DNA of 39,635 nucleotides from Bacteroidota bacterium. Lineage in GTDB: Bacteria > Bacteroidota > Ignavibacteria > Ignavibacteriales > Ignavibacteriaceae. The notes beneath the pieces are model-generated. The model saw nothing but the letters and a program-made list of their open reading frames with translations, had not been told where the DNA came from and did no database searches. Each line of letters begins with the position of its first letter. Positions within the stretch are counted from its first letter, which is position 1. Shown here piece by piece: positions 1-7,520 of this stretch. Both the position numbers and the translations under genes were made by a program. The stretch is from assembly GCA_021824145.1 (NCBI GenBank), contig JAKALM010000021.1, positions 1 to 39,635 on the forward strand, in the 5' to 3' direction.

Positions 1-115
1 CCAGATCGTATATTCTGATAGTTACTACCCACTTCGCTTTATGAACATCTATACCTATGAACAACTGTTTATTTTCAAAGAACGATTTTTCTGCTAACAC
101 TTCATTCTTTTTCAT
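1..115 (-). CDS. IS110-family transposase, N-terminal fragment (runs off the window)
   Basis: Reading the minus strand from an ATG at 113-115 gives about 38 residues before the window edge. They contain the stretch LFIGIDVHKAKWVV, the hallmark N-terminal strand of IS110/IS1111-family DEDD transposases, whose Asp is the first acidic catalytic residue. A strong Shine-Dalgarno sequence, AGGAGGT, lies just upstream of the ATG and fixes the start. The rest of the gene is outside the window, so completeness and subgroup (IS110 or IS1111) cannot be decided. It is transcribed away from the attC-like site at 198-407. IS110-family enzymes insert without classical terminal inverted repeats and are guided by an element-encoded bridge RNA. 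The family call is confident; activity is unknown. Confidence 0.88.
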   Translation of the reverse strand, partial: MKKNEVLAEKSFFENKQLFIGIDVHKAKWVVTIRIYDL

Positions 116-197
116 TTGAGACCTCCTTGAATCTTTATTTTTCTTTAAGGATATCTCAAAATAATTATTCCTTATATTTTAAACATACGTACTTGCC
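1..197 (-). mobile_element. Left part of an IS110-family insertion sequence
   Basis: The transposase start is followed upstream by about 80 bp of non-coding DNA (116-197) before the attC-like site begins. This stretch would be the 5' non-coding end of the element. The exact junction cannot be placed, because IS110 elements lack obvious inverted repeats and the other end is outside the window. A short 5' end would suit the IS1111 subgroup, which carries its bridge RNA beyond the transposase 3' end. In the IS110 subgroup the 5' non-coding end is longer and carries the bridge RNA. The boundary at 197 is therefore an inference from the start of the attC-like stem. Confidence 0.55.
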
Positions 198-407
198 GAT
201 AACCCGCCGCCCAGAACAGCAATGCAGATTAAAACGACAAAGCCAAAGGTTAAGCAAACTGCACTTATCTTACTTTGCAAGTGCAGTTTGCAACAATGTT
301 AATTAATAGAACAACCTTGAACAACAAACTTGTAACGGAACGACCAAGCCAATAATATTAAAATTGCCAAATGCGAAAAGGCGGTCGGGTTGATTGGCTG
401 GTTAGCT
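198..407 (-). repeat. Integron attC-like recombination site (candidate)
   Basis: Two arms 170 bp apart are complementary: AACCCGCCGCC at 201-211 and GGCGGTCGGGTT at 380-391. They form 11 base pairs with a single bulged T at 385, resembling the extrahelical bases of folded attC sites. A further GCC/GGC pairing flanks this stem (195-197 with 395-397), giving an outer box, an unpaired spacer and an inner stem. Outside it lies GTTAGCT (401-407), which reads AGCTAAC on the minus strand and resembles an attC R box with its AAC/GTT core, although it departs from the strict RYYYAAC consensus. The far R box is degenerate (GTTATCG on the minus strand), perhaps disturbed by the adjacent insertion sequence. 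At about 210 bp it is longer than usual attC sites. No database comparison was possible. Confidence 0.5.
254..291. repeat. Perfect 13-bp hairpin inside the attC-like site
   Basis: GCAAACTGCACTT (254-266) is the exact reverse complement of AAGTGCAGTTTGC (279-291), with a 12-base loop. It sits in the middle of the attC-like site, where folded attC sites carry their variable terminal structure. There is no T-run on either side, so a terminator is less likely. Confidence 0.75.
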
Positions 408-414
408 GTAATTT

Positions 415-1524
415 TTATTCTTCTGATTCAATTTCTTGATAATTAAATTCCATTTTACTTTGCAAAACAACTTCATCAAGTATTTGAACTAAATAACCTT
501 GCTTTATAGCTGATTGAAATCTTTCTTTTAGGGTGGGTATGTTTATTATTTCTTCGATACAATCCATATATTTTTCAACTACTGCTTCGATTGAATAAAT
601 TTTTATAGCATTTGCTTTGAGTTGTTTTAAAACAGCTTTATTTGTTTCTTCAGTTTTTATCACAAATGTGATAGGATATCTTTCAATTTTGTCAATATCT
701 AAAAAATATTTTTTTACATCCAACGTTTCAGTTACTTGGAAGAATCTGCCAAGAGGTTTCATTACAAAATCTATCCCACCATCATTTGCATTTGTTCTTC
801 CAGTTTTAAACAATTTCAGGTTATCTTCATTTATTTCATCTGGCTCAAAGCCCCAATATATTTTTTGATCGTGATAAAAATTTTTAAGAATAGCATAACT
901 TACAATTTCAAAAAGACGAGCATCAACATTTGGAGCTAATAAGTCCATAATAAATTTTTCAATTTTTGCAGTATCGTCATCTTTTAACTTTTGCATTTCT
1001 TCACAAGTTTGTATGAATCTTTCAAAAGATTCCATTTTAGTTTTTGTAAACTCATCTATAATTTCAATAATAGCTTTCGCAATATTAAAGTTCTTTTTAT
1101 CAATATTTATTTTTAGGAGAGCGTCATTGATCCAATATCTTTTGTTTACGTTAAAGATAACTTCAGGATTGTCTGGAAATTTATTTTGAAATTCTTTGTT
1201 AGTTCTATTATTAAAAGAATGATTTTGAATCTTTTCGCAAAATGGGAATTCTCTTGCTCTTTTTAGTAATGGAGTAAATCTTGCACCCTCATATTTTGAA
1301 TAATTACCTTCAACATCAAATTTATGATTAAGATAATCTTCGATAATTACATACATAGAATATAATGCAGCAAAGGCGGCTCGTGATTTAGAACCTTTAT
1401 TTGCTGATTTAGTTTTTAGATTTAGATATTGAAGTAGCGGACTTTTTTCAAAGATTTCTTCCCCATTTTCTTTAAAGTGTTTTTGCAGAATTTCTTTGAT
1501 TCTTTTCGTGAAAGTATGTTCCAT
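415..1524 (-). CDS. Type II restriction endonuclease partner of the adjacent methyltransferase
   Basis: A 369-residue protein starting at an ATG (1522-1524) that lies inside the end of the methyltransferase gene, a 53-base overlap implying translational coupling. The N-terminal half is Lys-rich and helical. The C-terminal part has a nuclease-like core: DGGIDF at about residues 248-253, then FFQVTET about ten residues later. This resembles the D...(E/Q)xK motif of PD-(D/E)XK nucleases of the Mrr-like type (GGID...QVK), but a Thr stands where Lys is usual. Position next to a beta-class methyltransferase is the main reason for the restriction call. If the methyltransferase recognises ATGCAT like its E. 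coli relative, this enzyme should cut the same sequence; that is inference. The gene ends just before the attC-like site, as expected of an integron cassette. Confidence 0.72.
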   Translation of the reverse strand: MEHTFTKRIKEILQKHFKENGEEIFEKSPLLQYLNLKTKSANKGSKSRAAFAALYSMYVIIEDYLNHKFDVEGNYSKYEGARFTPLLKRAREFPFCEKIQNHSFNNRTNKEFQNKFPDNPEVIFNVNKRYWINDALLKINIDKKNFNIAKAIIEIIDEFTKTKMESFERFIQTCEEMQKLKDDDTAKIEKFIMDLLAPNVDARLFEIVSYAILKNFYHDQKIYWGFEPDEINEDNLKLFKTGRTNANDGGIDFVMKPLGRFFQVTETLDVKKYFLDIDKIERYPITFVIKTEETNKAVLKQLKANAIKIYSIEAVVEKYMDCIEEIINIPTLKERFQSAIKQGYLVQILDEVVLQSKMEFNYQEIESEE

Positions 1525-2383
1525 AATTTGTCTCGAATAATTTAAATTGATCTGTATTAGTTTTTTGGAGTTCGTAAGTTTTTAATTCTCGTTCAAGTTT
1601 TTCACCTTTATAGGTGTCACTAAGCCCAAGTCTTCTTAATCCTATTTTTATATAATCTTCTTGTAACTCGATAGAAATGGATTTCCGGTGAAGTTTTTGT
1701 GCAACATAAGCAGTTGTAAAAGCACCGGCGAAAGGATCGAGAATAATATCACCTTCATTAGAACTAGCTTTTATAATTCTTTCTAATAGTGCAATTGGCT
1801 TCTGTGTTGGATGATTTTCATACTCTTCCATTCTGTATCTAACTCTTGGGTATTCCCAAACATTTCCGGGCACTTTTTCAGAGTTGTAAACTTGCGGCGG
1901 ATTTTTTCTATAATCTATTAGTTTTCGTTTTGCTCCAGTTTTTGCTTCAACTAATATTACATTTGAATTAAAAGTATAGTTGTTTGCATCTTTCACGCAG
2001 AATAAAATTGGCTCATACATTGAACCATAATATTTTTTTGCTTGGACACCAGAGCTGTCGTAATACCAAACAATCCTAGAAAGAATATTAATTTTATCTC
2101 TTAAAAATATATCGAAGAATGGCATAAATTGCGTAGAAGTCATTACATATAGGCTTCCGCTTTTTTTCAATTTCTTTACACATAGTTGAAGCCACTCATA
2201 ACACCATTCTAGATAATCCTCATCCTTATCCCATTTATCTTTATGTCCATTAAAATTTTTCCCAATGTTGTATGGTGGGTCAATAAAAATAAGGTCAATC
2301 GAATTATCGTCAACAAAATCTTTCAATACTTTTAGAGAATCACCATTTATAATTTTATGCTGTTCATTGCCCAAGAATTCCAT
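1472..2383 (-). CDS. Adenine-specific DNA methyltransferase, YhdJ-like
   Basis: A protein of about 303 residues that transfers a methyl group from S-adenosylmethionine to adenine in duplex DNA. The catalytic motif DPPYNIG lies near residue 36 and the cofactor motif DPFAGAFTT near residue 217, the motif IV-before-I order of beta-class N6 methyltransferases. Long blocks match my memory of E. coli YhdJ: YDSSGVQAKK.YGSMYEPIL, VEAKTG, DYRKNPPQ.YN, KVPGNVW, HPTQKP. YhdJ methylates ATGCAT, so the same specificity is likely here. The start is the ATG at 2381-2383, preceded by AAGGA at good spacing; a TTG one codon earlier is less likely. E. coli YhdJ is solitary, whereas this one overlaps a nuclease gene by 53 bases. 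The C-terminal 60 residues are Lys/Glu/Thr-rich and poorly conserved. Confidence 0.88.
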   Translation of the reverse strand: MEFLGNEQHKIINGDSLKVLKDFVDDNSIDLIFIDPPYNIGKNFNGHKDKWDKDEDYLEWCYEWLQLCVKKLKKSGSLYVMTSTQFMPFFDIFLRDKINILSRIVWYYDSSGVQAKKYYGSMYEPILFCVKDANNYTFNSNVILVEAKTGAKRKLIDYRKNPPQVYNSEKVPGNVWEYPRVRYRMEEYENHPTQKPIALLERIIKASSNEGDIILDPFAGAFTTAYVAQKLHRKSISIELQEDYIKIGLRRLGLSDTYKGEKLERELKTYELQKTNTDQFKLFETNYGTYFHEKNQRNSAKTL

Positions 2384-2648
2384 CAATTTTCCTTTTTTTC
2401 TCCAAATATAACCAATAATAAATTTTGAAGCATCCCTTAAATTTTAATTACAGCTAACATATATTTATACGGATTTGCATCCGTCTATTTTTTGCATATT
2501 ATCTTACACTTAATTCTTTATAATATGCAGTTAAACTTTTATTTATCACGACATAAATTCTTAAAAATATTTTATAATCACAATGTTTATTCCTGATAAA
2601 GTGCAAACTGACTAATTATTATAATCCTACCTCTTCTTGATAAATCCA
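2384..2648. other. Gap between integrase fragment and R-M genes: cassette boundary and two hairpins (attI candidate)
   Basis: No gene is seen. ATTACAGCTAAC at 2447-2458 is the inverted copy of GTTAGCTGTAAT at 401-412, so the R-M pair is bracketed by the same 12-bp core. Next to it is a small hairpin ACGGAT-TTGC-ATCCGT (2469-2484). Further toward the integrase is an inverted repeat with 10-bp arms, TGCATATTAT (2493-2502) and ATAATATGCA (2520-2529). In a reverse-oriented integron the primary recombination site attI would lie here, between the 3' end of intI and the first cassette. That role is inferred only from position. Confidence 0.45.
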
Positions 2649-3059
2649 TCAGTCTAATGGGCTTCTAACTCCGTGCAAATTTTCTATTATATGTGTGTAA
2701 ATCATTGTCGTACGTACAGATTTATGCCCTAATAATTCTTGTATCGTTCTTATATCGTATCCAGATTCCAGTAGGTGTGTCGCAAACGAATGTCTAAACG
2801 TATGTGCTGTACCTGGTTTTAAGATTTTTGCCTTTTGAACAGCTTGTCTTATTGCCTTCTGTACTGTACTCTCATGTACGTGGTTTCTGTATATTTTTCC
2901 GCTTTCTTTATCTTTTATAAATTTGTCCGCCGGAAAAGCATACTGCCAATAAAAATCTCTATTTGCATTTGGATATTTTTTTGATAATGCATAATGTATA
3001 ATTGTTTTGACTTTGTTCTCTACAAGATTTTTATTTTTATTTTGTGCTGATTCCGTCAT
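2649..3059 (-). pseudogene. intI: Integron integrase (IntI), C-terminal fragment
   Basis: A 136-residue ORF that matches only the last part of an IntI tyrosine recombinase. The segment [20 protein letters not shown] followed by [15 protein letters not shown] is the IntI-specific insert region that separates integron integrases from other XerC-like recombinases. [31 protein letters not shown] and MIYTH carry the second catalytic Arg, the His residues and the nucleophilic Tyr, and the ending GVRSPLD is typical. Full IntI proteins are about 320 residues. Here roughly the first 200, including the core-DNA-binding domain and the first catalytic Arg, are missing. I found no matching N-terminal sequence in the upstream 200 bases, so the ORF's own ATG and first dozen residues are probably accidental. 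It should not be an active recombinase alone. It reads in the same direction as the R-M genes. Confidence 0.87.
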
Positions 3060-3617
3060 TTCATTTAATCATATAAAAAAATAAAATCTCTTTATATTAT
3101 ATAGATGAAAATCCTTCCATCTTGGAAAAATATTTCATATTTTTTTAATTATTTTTTACCAATCTTCAAGATTTATTTTTCAATGGTGACTCGCCTTTAT
3201 CAACCCTGGTCTTAAGTCTAATTATAATATCAAACTTTCAATGGTTAAAACTTAAGTAAAATATTCATATATATAAACAAAAATATTTTTAAATCTCCTC
3301 TTCTTCCTTCCGCACTTTTTGTCCTTAACTTTTTTCAACATTCAAAATTCATAATATACTTTTCATCCAGTATCTGGAATCTGTTTTATTCCACACTCCC
3401 CATTCATTCGGCAATGCATTTTCTCAAGTTCCCGAATCAGAAATCCAGTTACAAGTATCTAGAATCCAGATTCCATCATCTATTCCTTCCTCCAATATTC
3501 CAAAACTCCATAATTCCTTTTTTCCCTTTGCTCTGCAACTTCATCCATCTTCCATGTTACATCTTCCATACTTCCGCTCTCCTTTTCCCTCCCAGAATCC
3601 AGAAATACAAGTAAATC

Positions 3618-3639
3618 TCTGAATATACTCTGAATATAC
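3618..3639. repeat. Tandem dimer of an 11-bp unit
   Basis: TCTGAATATAC occurs twice head-to-tail without mismatch (3618-3628, 3629-3639). It directly precedes the 22-bp tandem repeat. Confidence 0.85.
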
Positions 3640-3646
3640 TGTAAAA

Positions 3647-3690
3647 GGCATGTACTTCCTATGCACATGGCTTGTACATCCTATGTGTAT
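3647..3690. repeat. Imperfect tandem dimer of a 22-bp unit
   Basis: Two adjacent 22-base copies (3647-3668 and 3669-3690) share the pattern GGC.TGTAC.TCCTATG and then diverge slightly. The unit length is exactly twice that of the neighbouring 11-bp repeat, though the sequences differ. Confidence 0.75.
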
Positions 3691-4050
3691 CCGCTGTTCC
3701 CTCGGTTTATCTCCGGTATGTTTGGCTTTTTAATCCAGTAATGATATTTTTGATCTATCAAATTATTAACCTCTAAAAGGATTTTTATTACAAGTATTAA
3801 CGGCTGCAATAAAATTACAACTCTCTCAAAATTATTTTAAAGCCAAATGTGCCAAACCTAAGTCATTCTCACTTGCAGTAGTAATTTAATTCGTCATTCG
3901 AAACTAAATTAAATAATCGGAAACTGTTAAAACAGTTACCTATAAATTTAGCCTTATCATTAACAACTCGATTGCAAGTTTGTGTTAAAATTATCAGCCC
4001 AATCTTCTGTTCATAATAAAATCATAAAACAATCACAAAAAAACTTTCCA

Positions 4051-4071
4051 TGTGAAGTATTTCACTTGACA
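4051..4071 (+). promoter_or_regulatory. CRP/FNR-like palindrome next to a TTGACA hexamer
   Basis: TGTGAAGTATTTCACT (4051-4066) matches the TGTGA-N6-TCACA pattern of CRP/FNR-family sites at nine of ten fixed positions. A TTGACA hexamer (4066-4071) overlaps its end, as in a promoter with an activator site upstream of -35. The -10 match 17 bases downstream is poor (TACTAA). The site is about 340 bp before glnB, so its target is uncertain. Confidence 0.3.
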
Positions 4072-4380
4072 AATCCCCATTAATTCCTTACTAATTAATG
4101 TGTGAATATTAATTTACTTTATTTATTTAGTTATATTATATCTAATATATTATAATATTAATTTAATTAAAGTATTTACATAATTAAATTATCATCTGAG
4201 TGCGGATTTTATCCATTTTCTGTTCAACTATACTCAAAGCGATTAAAATAATAAACCAGGTCGTACTCGTAATCTTACTCTTAATCGTATCGGTTTTTTC
4301 GAGAAAGAATAAGAGAACTGGCAAGTTTATGAATTAAAACAGTATAAAAGAATATATATCAGAATTTTTTAACTCAATAA

Positions 4381-4749
<369 letters not shown>

Positions 4750-4779
4750 TTTTTTAATAACAATATATGGAGATGATAT

Positions 4780-5871
4780 ATGACTAAATTTTATAAGTCG
4801 GTGAATACCTATATCTTAATTACATTATCCCTTATACTTTCGATAAGTGTTTCTTACGCTCAAACAAAAGATAGTACATCCTCGCTCTCTATTACTGGAA
4901 TGGTTGATGTAAACTATAACAAAAACTTCAATAATCCTGTAAGCCATATTAACGATTATAGAAACTTTGATGTATATGAAAATCAATTCAACGTTAATCT
5001 TGCAAAAATTACATTTCAAAAAGCCGCTAGTCCAGTGGGATTTAGAGTTGATCTCGGCTTCGGTCAGGCAATGGATCTTGTTAACAGTGATGCAAGTCTC
5101 GGTACTGAAAAATCTCTTCGTAATTTAGAGCAGGCGTACTTAACCGCCGTAGTGCCGATCGGAAACGGATTAACCATTAACGCCGGCAAGATGGTAACCC
5201 ACATGGGCGGAGAGGTTATTGAAACTATAGGCAATATAAATTACAGCCGCTCAATTCTTTTTGCTTACGCAATTCCTTACTTTCACTTAGGCGTCTGTGC
5301 CAGCTACCCATTCAGCAATAAATTCAGCGCAGCACTTTACGTTTACAACGGATGGAATAATGTAGTAGAAAATAACAAAGACAAAACTATCGGCGCAGAA
5401 ATAATCTGGTCCCCTTCATCATCATTAACATTTATTCAAAATTATATTGGCGGTCCTGAAGAGAATAATAGTACAAAGAAAAGACATGTTTTCGATACTA
5501 TAATTAATTATCAAGCTACCGATGTTTTATTTGTAACTCTAAATGCAGACTACGGACAAGAGGCTTTAGATCCCACTGGCTTGGCAGTTTGGAAAGGAAT
5601 CGCTCTAACCGGCAAATATACAATTTCCGATGCTTCAGCAATTTCGGCACGAGTTGAGGAATATTACGATCAAAGCGGATTTACAACTGGTACACTTCAA
5701 CTGTTAAAAGAGTTTACCCTTACTTATGAATTAAAGTTTGTAAACAGTCTTACTACTCGTTTTGAATTCAGACGAGATATGTCCAATAAAAATACATTTG
5801 AAGATGAATCTGGCACACTCTCAAAGAATAATCAGAACACTCTCCTAATTGGATCAATTTATACTTTTTAA
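4780..5871 (+). CDS. Outer-membrane beta-barrel porin, BBP2/OmpL-like
   Basis: A 363-residue protein with a Sec signal peptide (residues 1 to about 27, ending VSYAQ). Alternating aromatic and polar strands run through to a terminal aromatic residue (IGSIYTF), as in outer-membrane barrels. Features such as ITGMVDVNYNKNFN, DLGFGQAMD, the EQAYLTAVVPIGNGL strand and NAGKMVTHMGGEVIE fit the putative beta-barrel porin-2 family. It sits between glnB and the ammonium transporter, 30 bases after the first and 22 before the second, which strongly suggests one transcript. A role in letting ammonium or another small nitrogen compound through the outer membrane is inferred from that position only. The ATG at 4780 follows GGAGATG. 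Confidence 0.85.
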   Translation: MTKFYKSVNTYILITLSLILSISVSYAQTKDSTSSLSITGMVDVNYNKNFNNPVSHINDYRNFDVYENQFNVNLAKITFQKAASPVGFRVDLGFGQAMDLVNSDASLGTEKSLRNLEQAYLTAVVPIGNGLTINAGKMVTHMGGEVIETIGNINYSRSILFAYAIPYFHLGVCASYPFSNKFSAALYVYNGWNNVVENNKDKTIGAEIIWSPSSSLTFIQNYIGGPEENNSTKKRHVFDTIINYQATDVLFVTLNADYGQEALDPTGLAVWKGIALTGKYTISDASAISARVEEYYDQSGFTTGTLQLLKEFTLTYELKFVNSLTTRFEFRRDMSNKNTFEDESGTLSKNNQNTLLIGSIYTF

Positions 5872-5893
5872 TAAACAATAATAAGGAACAAAG

Positions 5894-7456
5894 ATGAAAA
5901 ATAACTTTATTTATTCTTTACTTATAGCTGCAGCACTTGTTATCATGCTCTCAATTATGCTTCCAACAAAAGCCTATGCAGGTGATCAGCCAGATCCATC
6001 AGGCACTAAAACCGGTACAGTTGTAGATGTACCTTCAGCCAAACCAGGTACCCCAACAATTCAAGAAATTGGTGACGCTGTAGGACATAATCATGTAGCA
6101 ATCAATTTCATGTGGACTCTTATAACCGGCTTCCTTGTAATGTTTATGCAGGCTGGTTTCGCAATGGTTGAAGCTGGATTAACTCGAGCTAAAAATGCCG
6201 CCCATACTATGGCTATGAACTTTATGATTTATCCGCTTGGTATGCTTGGATTTTATCTCTGCGGATTTGCATTCATGTTCGGCGGTGTTGGAGCAATTGG
6301 AACTTTAGGAGGGTATTCTGGACTTAGCAATGAGATAACAATAAATCTTTTCGGCAAACCATTCGGTCTTCTTGGTTGGAGCGGATTCTTGCTGCAAGGT
6401 AAGGGTTATGATGTAGCAGTGTTCACGCTTTTTTTATTTCAAATGGTATTCATGGATACTACTGCAACAATTCCAACCGGAGCTGCAGCAGAAAGATGGA
6501 AATATTCTGCATTCATGATTTATGGTTTGTTCATCGGTACAGTTATGTATCCTATCTTCGGCAACTGGGTATGGGGCGGCGGCTGGCTTTCACAACTAGG
6601 AACTAATTTTGGACTTGGAAACGGGTATGTTGATTTCGCTGGTTCTACTGTGGTTCACATGCAAGGAGGCGTAATTGGATTAATATATGCATGGCTTCTT
6701 GGCCCTCGCTATGGCAAGTACAATAAAGATGGAAGCATAAATCCAGTAACTCCCCACAGCATTCCTATGGCTATCATCGGAACATTTATTCTCGCATTCG
6801 GCTGGTTCGGATTTAATCCAGGCTCAACATTAGCCGGTACTGATCTAAGAATTGCAGTTGTTGCAGTTAACACAATGATAGCAAGTGCAACCGGTGCTTT
6901 GTTTGCTACTCTATGGATGTGGTGGTTTCGTACAAAGAAACCAGATCCATCCATGATGGCGAACGGAATGTTAGCAGGATTAGTTGCAATTACTGGTCCG
7001 TCTGCTTTCGTTAGCGTTGGGGGAGCTGCAATCATTGGTATTATTTCAGGCATCTTAGTTGTTGAATCTGTTTTCTTCTTTGATAAGATTAAGATTGATG
7101 ATCCTGTTGGAGCCATCTCAGTTCATGGCGTTAATGGTGCATGGGGTTGCTTATCTATCGGCTTATTTGCAGATGGAACATATGGCAGCGGCTGGAATGG
7201 AGTTTCCGGAGCTGTAAAGGGATTGTTTTACGGCGGTGGCTTTGGCCAATTAGGTGCAGAAGTAATTGGTGTTTTAACCAATTTTATTTTGTTATCAGCT
7301 CTAGCTTACATTGTTTATAAGTTTGCTGATAAGCTTGTCGGCAATCGTGTTTCATTGGAAACTGAAATCGGCGGACTTGATATTCCTGAAATGGGAATCC
7401 TTGGTTACAATGGTTTTGAAATGGATAAGGTTGCAGAAACTGCACACCCGATATAA
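5894..7456 (+). CDS. amt: Ammonium transporter Amt
   Basis: A 520-residue inner-membrane ammonium channel. A cleavable signal peptide (about residues 1-29, ending KAYAG) precedes about eleven membrane helices. The signature DFAGSTVVHMQGG places the first pore His at residue 255. The second pore His is in SVHGVNGAWGCLSIGLFADG at residue 411. The Phe-gate region and the C-terminal tail (GLDIPEMGILGYNGFEMD) that contacts PII are intact. The N-terminal extension before the first membrane helix (about residues 30-70) is Pro/Thr-rich and slightly long. It follows glnB and the porin in the same direction, the usual PII-Amt pairing, and the stop is followed by a strong hairpin at 7470-7493. Confidence 0.96.
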   Translation: MKNNFIYSLLIAAALVIMLSIMLPTKAYAGDQPDPSGTKTGTVVDVPSAKPGTPTIQEIGDAVGHNHVAINFMWTLITGFLVMFMQAGFAMVEAGLTRAKNAAHTMAMNFMIYPLGMLGFYLCGFAFMFGGVGAIGTLGGYSGLSNEITINLFGKPFGLLGWSGFLLQGKGYDVAVFTLFLFQMVFMDTTATIPTGAAAERWKYSAFMIYGLFIGTVMYPIFGNWVWGGGWLSQLGTNFGLGNGYVDFAGSTVVHMQGGVIGLIYAWLLGPRYGKYNKDGSINPVTPHSIPMAIIGTFILAFGWFGFNPGSTLAGTDLRIAVVAVNTMIASATGALFATLWMWWFRTKKPDPSMMANGMLAGLVAITGPSAFVSVGGAAIIGIISGILVVESVFFFDKIKIDDPVGAISVHGVNGAWGCLSIGLFADGTYGSGWNGVSGAVKGLFYGGGFGQLGAEVIGVLTNFILLSALAYIVYKFADKLVGNRVSLETEIGGLDIPEMGILGYNGFEMDKVAETAHPI

Positions 7457-7469
7457 TTAAAATAATTTT

Positions 7470-7493
7470 GCTGTGCAGGAAATACTGCACAGC
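7470..7493 (+). terminator. Hairpin after amt, probable terminator or attenuator
   Basis: GCTGTGCAG (7470-7478) pairs perfectly with CTGCACAGC (7485-7493) around a six-base loop. It is followed by TTCTTAT, a weak U-tract. Lying between amt and the small membrane-protein gene 28 bases downstream, it may reduce rather than abolish read-through. Confidence 0.6.
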
Positions 7494-7520
7494 TTCTTAT
7501 AAAATCAGAAAGGTAAAGAA

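Noticed and set aside
254-291. Intrinsic terminator of the endonuclease gene
   Set aside because: No U-tract follows on the minus strand and the hairpin is over 120 bases past the stop; the attC-like reading explains more.
3060-3260. N-terminal half of intI in another frame
   Set aside because: Minus-strand frames contain frequent stops and no match to the integrase N-terminal domain or the first catalytic Arg region.
3414-3668. Small ORFs on both strands (66 and 62 codons)
   Set aside because: Their residues simply mirror the pyrimidine/purine bias of the repeat block; no ribosome-binding site or recognisable domain.
3922-3937. Inverted repeat AACTGTT-AA-AACAGTT
   Set aside because: Short, AT-rich and far from any gene; expected by chance in this composition.
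4310-4335. Sigma-54 promoter before glnB (TGGCAAG at about 4318)
   Set aside because: The -24-like GG is present but the -12 GC is missing at the required ten-base spacing.
6709-7116. 135-codon minus-strand ORF inside amt
   Set aside because: Antisense shadow of a well-conserved membrane protein gene.
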